A program made the translations under genes and the position numbers. A stretch of DNA of 64,000 nt from S5-327 sp965116015 (GTDB lineage Bacteria > Chloroflexota > Dehalococcoidia > Lucifugimonadales > Australimonadaceae): positions 1,984,001 through 2,048,000 of the forward strand of contig OZ220477.1 of assembly GCA_965116015.1 (NCBI GenBank). Direction: 5' to 3'. The notes under the pieces were generated by a model. The model was not told where the DNA came from. It saw nothing but the letters and a program-made list of their open reading frames with translations, and ran no database searches. Below, piece by piece: positions 42,178 to 49,692 of this stretch; position 1 is the stretch's first letter; each line of letters begins with the position of its first letter.

Positions 42178-45100
42178 CATAGGCTGCAAACCTGCATCGT
42201 TGGCGAATCCAAAAGCGGCTTCAGCTAGCTCAGGAGAGCGCCAGACTGCTGGAGTCCAATCACCATCCTCGATGCGCTCCGCTGGCCACTCAGAGACCTC
42301 GCCCCAGCCATGCTCTAGGAGACCGCCTTCGCAGCGTGTAAGGCAATCGTGCAAGTCCGCTGCTTCATTATTGTCGGATGGCCACCTGTCGAGTTGAATG
42401 AATCGAGTGGGGGCCTGATGCTCGCCGCGCCTCTTGGCAACGATGATGCTCTCGTTAATCTTGACGTGCTGGCTGAGATTGATCTGTCCGGGCAAGTGGC
42501 AAGTGAGAACGTCGCTAATGTGGTAGCGCTGGGCTAGCGTACGCCGTGTAACCGATGCAGACGTTGCTGTCATGGCAATGGTTGGGTGGACCATCGCGAG
42601 AACGCTGTGCGATGAGTCCAAGCACTTATCCGCCAGAGCCACGAACAAGGGCGCTATCGAGTTTTTATCAGCGAAATCTCCCATATCCCTGTCGTTACGG
42701 ACGAGAGTTTCCTCCATGGTGTCGGCTCGCGACCGCAATGCCTGCTGCATTTCTCTAGGGAACTTTTCGCCCATCTTGGCGCGATTAGTGAACGGCGGAT
42801 TCATAATGACAATGCGGGCGTCTTTGGCGGCGTCCACGGCGTCTTCCAGTTCGACATCGTCGCGGGGGTCCCACACCTGCTTCGACTTGATGGCCTCGTC
42901 CGGCAAGTCCAATTCGCCGACTCTGGGGAGAAGCTCCCTTTGGCCTAGCAGCTCCAGCGTGCCGGTGAACACCCTTGCGGAGTCATGCGGGGACGGCCCG
43001 TAGGGCATCAGGCGCAGCCCCATCCGCCGGTAGCGAATCTCGTGGTTGCCCGCCGTCAGCTGCGACGCCGCCAATTGCAGCGACACAGGGTTGATGTCGA
43101 GTCCCTTGATAGTGTCCTCGACGGCGAGCTTCTGCAACGCGGCTAGCTTCTCCTCGCTGGCGCCCTGCGCTCTGGCGCGGCGCTTCATCTCGGCGAGCAT
43201 AGCCGCCAGCAGCGTTCCGCTGCCGCAAGCCAGGTCGACAATCTTGTGCGCCTTCCAGACTTCAGGGTCGCTCCAGTCCACGTCGCCGCAGGCGTCGAGG
43301 GTAAGGCTTGCGGCGATGAACGCCGCCGTTGGCCGCGTGAAGAACGCCCCGTCGCTCGCCTGATTCCCCATCACGCGGTTGAAGAGCGGCCCTGCGTGGT
43401 CAGCGCCCATATCAGCGTAGGTTTCGGCGATGCGCTCCGCCTCCGCCGCGATGTGCCACAGCGCCCGCTCCAGCCCCGCCAGCTTTCCCGTGTCCTCGGC
43501 AGCCTGAATGGCCTTGATCGCAGGATCTAGCACTGCCTTGAAGTCGCGGCTCATAATCTCGTTCCATTCCCGAAGGAGCCGCCGGACGACGTTGACATCG
43601 TTCTTGACGCTCTCCAGGGGGCTTACGCCGGAGATCCAGCGTCCGCTGGCGATGCGCTGGTGGAGCATTGCGGCGTTCATCATCAGCAGCGCGGCGATAG
43701 TGCAGCCGTCGGCCTGCTTGTTGCGGCTCTCCGTCTTCAGGTTGTCGAGTTGGAAGTGGGCGTCCAGTGCGTTCGACAGGCGGTCTTCGCGCAGATGCCG
43801 CGCCGCCTCCCCGACGCCCGCTTCGAGGATGTTCAGATCGCGCATCACCCGATTCGTGCGCAACCCCGACTTGGAGAGCAAGTTCACGATGATGGCGTCA
43901 GTGAGGTTTGGTGAGGGTGCGGGAACTGATGAGCAGTGTTGCTTCTCCGCTCCGGCGAGTAAATCGAGTAAGCGCTGAGCGTTGCTCTCTGCGACATCCT
44001 CGGTAGTACGCTTGACGCGAGGCGGCAAGCGTATGCCGGCGTCTTCGTTGATCATTTTCTTGGCTTTGTCGATAGTCTTCTCGATGTTCAACTGTCCCGG
44101 TGCGCCGTCCGGTCCGGGATTGTCGCGACCGACGCTGTCAATGCGCGTCTCGACTTCTCCGCCGTCGTTCACCTTCGCGGTGATGATGGCCGTCGGAATC
44201 AGCGGCGTGTCTTCGGAGCCGTAGTCGGTTTCTGGATCTTCGGTTTCCCGCGCATAATCGTCAAGAGGCGTGAGAGTGCCGGGATAAGTCTGCTGCCCCT
44301 TCGCGATGGCCTCGGCGGTTTCTTGCGCTTCCCCTGGCTTGCCAGCGTGCACCCAAGTCTGGATTTTCGTTTCCGGAGTCGCAGTAGCGACGACGGTGGC
44401 TTCCTCTTCCGGTTCGGGAGGCAGGTACACCTTCATCAAGTGCCTTATCTCGTCTTCAATGCGGCTGTCGTGAGCGCGCAGCGCCCGCAGGATCTGCCCT
44501 AGCTCCTGCCATCCGTCTTGCGGCCCGCTGGCGGCCAACCACTGCTCGGCTTCCGCATTTGGGGGAAAGACGATAGGGCAGATGATGTACCCCATCTCCT
44601 TGCCTTGCGCGCTGCGCATAACGCGCCCCACGGCCTGTATGACGTCGATGGGACTCTTGCGCGGCTCCAGGAACGCCACCGCGCTGAGGGACGGCGCGTC
44701 CGTGCCCTCCCCAAAGATGCCAACGTTGACGATGCCGTGCGGGTTCTCCCTGTCAGCGTTCGCCAGCCTACTCTTGGCGTTCTCCCGAGCGGCGACGTTG
44801 CTGGTCGCGTCCAAGTGCTCCAGCGTGTACTGCGCTGCGGCGGGCGCTCGCGGAGTTGCCTCTAGCCGTCCCCTCAGCCACTCCCTTACCTTGTCGGTCT
44901 GGAGGTGCCTCGCCATATTCTTCGATTTCTCGACGGTGTTCATAAAGGCGATGCAAGACTTGATGGACACGCTGTCGACCTCGTTGCTCTGCGTGGCTCC
45001 GCCCATTGCCAGCGTGAAAGCCAGCCCGCGGAGAAAGTGCGTGGTCGTGAGCGACTGCCGCCCCTCGTTCGTGGCGTCCGAAGCCAGCGCGTTTGCCGCT

Positions 45101-46413
45101 TCGTACGCTTCGAGGTCGTTTACTCCGAGGGCGATGATGCGGTAGTCGGAGAGCCACCCGTTGCTGACCGCCTCCTTATAGCTTCTACGGTACAGCTCAA
45201 CTCCGAAGACGGTTGCGTCGTCCATACTCCGCACGACCCAATCCTCTTGCTTGTGGCGCTGCTGCTCTTTGGCGTCGTACACGCGCGGCGTAGCGGTCTG
45301 ATAGACGCGGTATGTGGCGGGGAATCTGCCGTTGTCGTGGCAGATGGTGAAGTCGCGCAGCTGCTTCTCCAACTTCGGCATGCGGCGCAGACCCGCCGTG
45401 CGGTGCGCTTCGTCGGCGATGAGGACAGCGGCGACGGCTCCGGACGCGACCAGCGCTTCGCCTATCTTGTGGCTGCTCTGATAGGTCCCGAAGATGACGT
45501 TGACTCGTTCGCTGCTCTGCCCTGCGCGTATCCAGTCGGCAATCTCCCCTGAGTCGGTGGTTACCTTGCCTTTCACCTCAGACGCGCTGACGTAGCTTGC
45601 GTCCAGCGTGGGGTCGGCGGCGCGGTCCAGCGAACTCTCCTTAGGGGCGACGGTTGGATCGGAGCACACGGCGAGCGCACAGATGGACTTGCGAGCGTTC
45701 TGCAAGTACTCGCGCCGTATCTGGGCGACAAGCGCTATGGAAGGGCATAGCACGACAGCCAGCTCTCCCTGCTGGGTCAGCTCCTCGATGATGCGCAGGG
45801 AGATGCGGGTCTTGCCCGTGCCGCAAGGAAGGACGATCTTCCCGCGAGCCTGTCCTGCCGGCAGCCCGCCGCTATCCGACTGTACGTGCTCCTTGAGGGC
45901 GTTGACGCTCTCCTCCACGGCCTCGTTCTGCATGCACTGCAGAGTTTGGCGGGGCGGGTTGCCGTCGTCGTCGCGCGCGGCGTCCGGGTCGCAGTGAGGG
46001 CAGTACTCAGCCTGCTCGACGAGCGGCTGGGCGAGAAGGTCGGCGTGGATGTTGACGAGCTTGAGTTGCTGCGCGGCTACAGACAAGCCCTGCTTGGCTT
46101 CGCTGCTCAGCTGATTGGCGCCGTTGGTGACAAGCCAGCGCTCCGCCCAAATCGGCGCGCTGGCGGCTGCGGTGAACTTGTCCAGCTCGCCTTTGTGGAT
46201 ATCGTCGCCCTTGCCAGAGGCATCAAGCTTCCGCGCCTTGCACTGGATGGCTATGTACTGATCGCCGCGTTTGGCGACGGCATCGATGCCGACATCCGTT
46301 CTGGTGGATTCTGGGAAACGCCCTGTCCGTTCGGGCCAGTCGCCCCAGAGCCAGCACTCCTCGATGTCCCAGTCCTTGATGTGCGGCCCTGCCTCGACGA
46401 CGAGGTTCTCCAA
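42154..46413 (-). CDS. Type ISP-like single-chain restriction enzyme (nuclease-helicase-methylase)
   Basis: 1419 residues if the TTG at 46413 starts it; homology-like sequence continues 24 codons upstream (VIEWALSILDEKNPHSTDGR) to a TAG at 46488-46486, with no ATG or GTG, so the true start may be mutated. Modules: Mrr-like nuclease, about 1-130 (TDVGIDAVAKRG, YIAIQCKARK); SF2 helicase with Walker A LPCGTGKT near 200 and DEAH near 335; a coupler region; an N6-adenine methylase with VDLACGSGTLLAAML and IVIMNPPFTNR. That is the LlaGI/LlaBIII (Type ISP) order. The specificity domain follows after the in-frame TAG. It would cut and methylate unmodified DNA in one polypeptide of about 1650 residues. 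Confidence 0.85.
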   Translation of the reverse strand: MENLVVEAGPHIKDWDIEECWLWGDWPERTGRFPESTRTDVGIDAVAKRGDQYIAIQCKARKLDASGKGDDIHKGELDKFTAAASAPIWAERWLVTNGANQLSSEAKQGLSVAAQQLKLVNIHADLLAQPLVEQAEYCPHCDPDAARDDDGNPPRQTLQCMQNEAVEESVNALKEHVQSDSGGLPAGQARGKIVLPCGTGKTRISLRIIEELTQQGELAVVLCPSIALVAQIRREYLQNARKSICALAVCSDPTVAPKESSLDRAADPTLDASYVSASEVKGKVTTDSGEIADWIRAGQSSERVNVIFGTYQSSHKIGEALVASGAVAAVLIADEAHRTAGLRRMPKLEKQLRDFTICHDNGRFPATYRVYQTATPRVYDAKEQQRHKQEDWVVRSMDDATVFGVELYRRSYKEAVSNGWLSDYRIIALGVNDLEAYEAANALASDATNEGRQSLTTTHFLRGLAFTLAMGGATQSNEVDSVSIKSCIAFMNTVEKSKNMARHLQTDKVREWLRGRLEATPRAPAAAQYTLEHLDATSNVAARENAKSRLANADRENPHGIVNVGIFGEGTDAPSLSAVAFLEPRKSPIDVIQAVGRVMRSAQGKEMGYIICPIVFPPNAEAEQWLAASGPQDGWQELGQILRALRAHDSRIEDEIRHLMKVYLPPEPEEEATVVATATPETKIQTWVHAGKPGEAQETAEAIAKGQQTYPGTLTPLDDYARETEDPETDYGSEDTPLIPTAIITAKVNDGGEVETRIDSVGRDNPGPDGAPGQLNIEKTIDKAKKMINEDAGIRLPPRVKRTTEDVAESNAQRLLDLLAGAEKQHCSSVPAPSPNLTDAIIVNLLSKSGLRTNRVMRDLNILEAGVGEAARHLREDRLSNALDAHFQLDNLKTESRNKQADGCTIAALLMMNAAMLHQRIASGRWISGVSPLESVKNDVNVVRRLLREWNEIMSRDFKAVLDPAIKAIQAAEDTGKLAGLERALWHIAAEAERIAETYADMGADHAGPLFNRVMGNQASDGAFFTRPTAAFIAASLTLDACGDVDWSDPEVWKAHKIVDLACGSGTLLAAMLAEMKRRARAQGASEEKLAALQKLAVEDTIKGLDINPVSLQLAASQLTAGNHEIRYRRMGLRLMPYGPSPHDSARVFTGTLELLGQRELLPRVGELDLPDEAIKSKQVWDPRDDVELEDAVDAAKDARIVIMNPPFTNRAKMGEKFPREMQQALRSRADTMEETLVRNDRDMGDFADKNSIAPLFVALADKCLDSSHSVLAMVHPTIAMTATSASVTRRTLAQRYHISDVLTCHLPGQINLSQHVKINESIIVAKRRGEHQAPTRFIQLDRWPSDNNEAADLHDCLTRCEGGLLEHGWGEVSEWPAERIEDGDWTPAVWRSPELAEAAFGFANDAGLQPMAKGGLSH

Positions 46414-46575
46414 CCACCTGCCGTCGGTGCTATGAGGGTTCTTCTCGTCCAGAATGCTGAGCGCCCACTCGATAACGCTCTTCCGCTAGCGCACCTACTC
46501 CGCTACGCCCCCCCCCAGTCCCTCCTAAATCCCAAATTTGGAGCGCACGACAGGCGGCAGAATTGCCCGCTGCCA

Positions 46576-46722
46576 CTATTGTGCCTTCCTTTCGGTATCA
46601 GAGGACTTGGGCGGAGTGGAGAGCAGCGCCGCTGCAATGTCCCTGACTGGTCGGTTTATTGGCTCTGGGAGCGGATCAGTCGGGTGTTCGCGCTTCTTAC
46701 TTGCAGGCTTACGCTTCTCCAT
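46576..46722 (-). CDS. Small conserved ORF of the element backbone, copy B (48 aa)
   Basis: 48 residues (MEKRKPASKKREHPTDPLPE, then PINRPVRDIAAALLSTPPKS). It is the homologue of 35364-35519 in element A: the coding frame is kept and most changes are substitutions in the linker, which supports a real small protein. No known domain. Confidence 0.55.
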   Translation of the reverse strand: MEKRKPASKKREHPTDPLPEPINRPVRDIAAALLSTPPKSSDTERKAQ

Positions 46723-46780
46723 GATGCACCTCTTTCTTGCTGCTCGGTATGCGACCTGGAGGGCTTTGCGCATTCCCGCA

Positions 46781-46814
46781 GTAGGTGCCCCTGTCGCCCC
46801 ATCATCGTCGTCAT
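46781..46814 (-). pseudogene. Deletion scar: first codons of the element-A-type methyltransferase
   Basis: The sequence next to the HTH gene still matches the start of the element A methyltransferase (MTTMMGR, CGCCCCATCATCGTCGTCAT on the plus strand), but a few bases further it joins CCCGCAGTAGGTG, which in element A lies inside the zinc-ribbon ORF about 1.6 kb away. The HNH gene and nearly all of the methyltransferase are therefore missing from B. Confidence 0.7.
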
Positions 46815-47008
46815 TACTTTCTCCTACGCTTCTCGCCTAGGAGTAGTCGGTCAACGTCCTCCTTTGGTATCCGCACTACTCGCACTGGCAATGCCGCACG
46901 AGTTAGTTCACCTCGCTTGAGCAGCCGTCGCACCGTAGGTTGCGACACCCTGAGAATCGCAGCCGCCTCTGCAACTGTCAACACCTTATTCGACTCTGGT
47001 TCTCTCAT
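46814..47008 (-). CDS. Excisionase/MerR-like HTH protein, copy B
   Basis: 64 residues, nearly identical to 37236-37439 in element A (LTVAEAAAILRVSQPTVRRL, VRVVRIPKEDVDRLL), with one fewer Glu-Glu step at the start and a shorter basic tail. It remains intact although the restriction genes it headed are gone, which suggests a role in the element's own control. It is divergent from the transposase. Confidence 0.8.
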   Translation of the reverse strand: MREPESNKVLTVAEAAAILRVSQPTVRRLLKRGELTRAALPVRVVRIPKEDVDRLLLGEKRRRK

Positions 47009-47051
47009 ATCCTCTACTATGCTCTGATATTTTCTATAGTATGCATAAATG

Positions 47052-47062
47052 CTCTAAAAGAG
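47052..47062. promoter_or_regulatory. Candidate operator CTCTAAAAGAG, copy B
   Basis: Identical palindrome and spacing to 37491-37501 in element A, upstream of the transposase promoter. Function inferred only from conservation and location. Confidence 0.4.
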
Positions 47063-47084
47063 TCAATAGGCATCACATATACCC

Positions 47085-47113
47085 TTGACTATTCTGCTGA
47101 GTCATGGTAGAGT
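47085..47113 (+). promoter_or_regulatory. Transposase promoter, copy B (TTGACT-17-TAGAGT)
   Basis: -35 TTGACT at 47085-47090 and -10 TAGAGT at 47108-47113, 17 bp apart, as in element A. Confidence 0.6.
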
Positions 47114-47144
47114 GGGGCGAAATGACCCAGCCCTAGAGGTGGAC

Positions 47145-48089
47145 ATGGCGAAATGCGGTCCAGGTCGGTATGAGCGAAAGGGAATCAGCCTGAAAGAAGC
47201 GGTGGAGCTTGCGGCGGACAATGCCGCAGCTGAGCAGTGGTTCGAGAGCGTCCGATGGCCTGACGGCGTACGATGCCCACGCTGCGATGGAAGCAACATC
47301 CTCGAACGCAAGAACCGCAAGCCGATGCCCTACAAATGCCGATCCTGCAACCGCAACTTCTCGGTCAAGGTGGGAACAGTGATGCAGGCGAGCAAGATCC
47401 GCTACGGCGACTGGTGGCTCGCCTGCTACCTGCACTCCACGAACCTCAAGGGCGTGTCCAGCATGAAGCTGTCGCGCGACCTCGGACTCACCCAGAAGCA
47501 CGCGTGGCACCTGCTCCACCGCATCCGCAAGGCTTGGGACGATAGCAGCACCCCGCGCTTCGACGGAAAGGTCGAAGCCGATGAGACCTACATCGGGGGC
47601 AAGGAGCGGAACAAGCACGAGTCGAAGAAGCTGCGCGAAGGGCGGGGCGCAGTCGGCAAGGTCGCAGTCGTCGGCGTGAAAGACCGCGATACCGGCATGG
47701 TCAAGGCAAAGGTCGTTCCGTCCACAGACGCCCGCACGCTACAAGGATTCGTCGAGGAGGCCACTGAGCCTGAAGCCACCGTCTACACCGACGAGGCGCG
47801 TGCGTATCAAGGGATCAACCGCCAGCACGAGGCGGTCGCCCATAGCGCAAAGGAGTTCGTGTACGGGCATGCTCACACGAACGGGATCGAGAGCATGTGG
47901 TCGATGATGAAGCGTGGCTATATGGGCGTGTACCACCACTGGAGCGCCAAGCACTGCCAGCGGTATGTTGACGAGTACGCCGGACGGCATAACGCCCGCC
48001 CGCTCGACACCATCAAGATACTGGCGCGAATCGTAGTCGGGATGAATGGCAAACGCCTGACTTACCCCCAGCTCATCGGCACGGTGTAG
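47145..48089 (+). CDS. IS1595-family (ISXO2-like) transposase of element B
   Basis: 314 residues from the ATG at 47145 with AGAGGTG upstream. Zinc ribbon (CPRCDGSNI, YKCRSCN) and catalytic stretches (VEADETYIGGKE, VYTDEARAYQ, HTNGIESMWSMMKRGY) are all present. Compared with copy A I see four changes: Gln3 to Lys, Lys to Glu in LKEAVKLA, Gly to Ser in WDDGST, and Glu to Lys in DGEVEADE. Both copies look functional, so either could mobilise the other through the shared ends. Confidence 0.95.
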   Translation: MAKCGPGRYERKGISLKEAVELAADNAAAEQWFESVRWPDGVRCPRCDGSNILERKNRKPMPYKCRSCNRNFSVKVGTVMQASKIRYGDWWLACYLHSTNLKGVSSMKLSRDLGLTQKHAWHLLHRIRKAWDDSSTPRFDGKVEADETYIGGKERNKHESKKLREGRGAVGKVAVVGVKDRDTGMVKAKVVPSTDARTLQGFVEEATEPEATVYTDEARAYQGINRQHEAVAHSAKEFVYGHAHTNGIESMWSMMKRGYMGVYHHWSAKHCQRYVDEYAGRHNARPLDTIKILARIVVGMNGKRLTYPQLIGTV

Positions 48090-48133
48090 TGGGGCGGTAC
48101 GCAGAGTGAAGGAGTTGATTGAGTTAACCCAAG

Positions 48134-48772
48134 CTATCGCGGGTTCCCTTTGCGCGTTTTTGGATAGCGAGCGCGGGCAGGTCGCTGCTTGCTCCGAGAT
48201 TCTCCTGTGTAGTTGCTGACAGCATCCCTAATGTTTATCTTTAGAAGGTTGCGGTAGTCCTTGAATGCCGGGATCTCCAAATCACTAGGCACACCTCTAT
48301 GCATCTTGCCTAGAGCGGAAACGAAATCACGGGCGATAGACGCATTGGCCTCTAGCATCGACGGTGTCATCACATCGTCATAGTAGTTGGAATGCGCCGC
48401 CTGCGCTGTATTCCAACCAGCGGAGACGACCTTTACAGTTTCAGCCGCATCAGGCGCGCCAGTCTCACTATATTCAGACGCCAACCACTCCACGACTGCG
48501 GAGAGACTTTGATGCGATTTAGTCGGCCATCCCCTCTCTGCCGCAATCTTTTTGACAGCATGCGCCGCAACTCCCCACACCATCTCGGACGCAGCGATGC
48601 GCTCCTTGCGCGTCCGCAACTCCTTGCCGAGAATCTGTAGGTTCTCAACGTGATACTCGTGCGGAGATTGAGGTTCGCCGATGATGTATGCAGCGACTTC
48701 CTTGTCGAGATAGTCTAAATCCTCAGGACGCTTATCCGCAGCCGCTTTGAGCTTCGATTCTAACGTCGTCAT
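48134..48772 (-). CDS. HEPN/PaREP1-like protein, cargo of element B
   Basis: 212 residues on the minus strand, convergent with the transposase. The core ASEMVWGVAAHAVKKIAAER, GWPTKSHQSLSAVVEWLAS and WNTAQAAHSNYYDD parallels the element A protein (WGALSQTVKAIAALHGW, ALHENYYADHS). The ends are different, and the C-terminus is basic (SRSKQRPARARYPKTRKG). The similarity is too weak for recent duplication, so each element seems to have acquired or diversified its own copy. Function unknown; toxin or antitoxin partner is possible. Confidence 0.55.
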   Translation of the reverse strand: MTTLESKLKAAADKRPEDLDYLDKEVAAYIIGEPQSPHEYHVENLQILGKELRTRKERIAASEMVWGVAAHAVKKIAAERGWPTKSHQSLSAVVEWLASEYSETGAPDAAETVKVVSAGWNTAQAAHSNYYDDVMTPSMLEANASIARDFVSALGKMHRGVPSDLEIPAFKDYRNLLKINIRDAVSNYTGESRSKQRPARARYPKTRKGNPR

Positions 48773-48845
48773 CGCCCAGTACCCTCATAGTCGGATATTC
48801 AGCCTACTCTACAACTATCACACGCTAGGCTATTTGTCAAGCGCA

Positions 48846-48872
48846 CTGCGTGTCATTTGGGATATAATCCCC
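48846..48872 (-). repeat. Right terminal inverted repeat of element B
   Basis: 27 bp, exact reverse complement of 41400-41426, with an outward-facing TATAAT just inside the end. Confidence 0.95.
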
Positions 48873-48880
48873 ATGTTTTA
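48873..48880. repeat. Right target-site duplication of element B (ATGTTTTA)
   Basis: Exact copy of 41392-41399. Removing the element and one copy rejoins the protease gene in frame. Confidence 0.93.
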
Positions 48881-49602
48881 TGGTAGCGGTGTGGATTGCT
48901 ACTACGAAGACACGAGGACAGCCCTCGCTATTACTAGAAATCAGCTAATTACGGTGAGTGGCCGCATCAGCGGGTTCGAGTATGGCGATATCGTCATGTT
49001 CATGTGCGGTATTTGGGGGGTGGACTTAGAAAGGAACCAGGCACTGACAGCAACTCAGACAAGAAGCAGTGTTGTCAGAGTGCACTGTGAACCTGGCAAC
49101 GACCTACTCAAATCTCTGCTGCCTGTTTCCTATGGAACAGGAATAATTATAGACAAAATGCGAGGACTAGTGCTAACAGCGCATCATGTTGTTGAAGACT
49201 GCGGGCGCATCGCAGTAGAGCCACTGCCGGGCGGTGCGAGGATGGCGGCCACGCTCGTGAAGCGCTGCGCCTCTGTCGATCAAGCCTATGTACAGGTAGA
49301 GCGAGATGGGCTATCGCGCCTTGATGCTCCTCAGCTCTACGCTGCAAGCGCACCGGCTCAGCGCGACCAAGCGGTCTACTTCTGGGCCTGGGGTTCAGAA
49401 GGATTCCGGTGGCAGAGCGGGATTAGTGAATAACGCGCCAACTCTCTTCCAGAGAGACTACCGAGGTGTAGACGCCTACGCTGTTCCGGGAGATTCCGGA
49501 TCTCCTGTGTTCAACGAGTTTGGGCACTTGCTTGGGAGCCTCACTAGAAGCAACCGCTCAGACGAAGTCACCTACAATGCTTGGGATTGCAAGCCACCCT
49601 AA
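48873..49602 (+). pseudogene. Secreted lipoprotein protease gene, 3' fragment (OB-fold end and trypsin-like domain)
   Basis: It opens with GSGVDCYYEDTRTALAITR, QLITVSGRISGFEYGDIVM, the second half of the tRNA_anti-like OB-fold. A trypsin-like serine protease domain follows: SYGTGIIIDKMRGLVLTAHH (catalytic His) and AYVQVERDG (possible Asp region). The frame hits TAA at 49431, but the next frame supplies the catalytic serine in AVPGDSGSPVFNEFGHLLGS and ends at 49602. One surplus base near 49421 explains the shift. The gene is thus broken twice, by element B and by a frameshift. Confidence 0.8.
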
Positions 49603-49692
49603 CGCTAACTGCTGCTTCAACCATGGGCTAAGCGCACAATGGGCAGCAACCACACTTCCCGACCCACAATCCTCCGGAGCCCCCCATCCCGC

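Larger units (their letters stand above)
41400..48872. mobile_element. Element B: IS1595-family cargo transposon, 7473 bp
   Basis: Perfect 27-bp terminal inverted repeats (41400-41426 and 48846-48872) flanked by an exact 8-bp duplication. Contents: a Type ISP-like restriction enzyme on the minus strand, a small backbone ORF, a scar of the element-A restriction genes, the HTH gene, the IS1595 transposase, and a HEPN-like gene. The block from the small ORF through the transposase is closely similar to element A, whereas everything outside it differs. The element interrupts a secreted protease gene. Confidence 0.93.

Noticed and set aside
49603..49692. TPP riboswitch before thiE
   Set aside because: The short leader lacks a CTGAGA-type thi-box and space for the fold.
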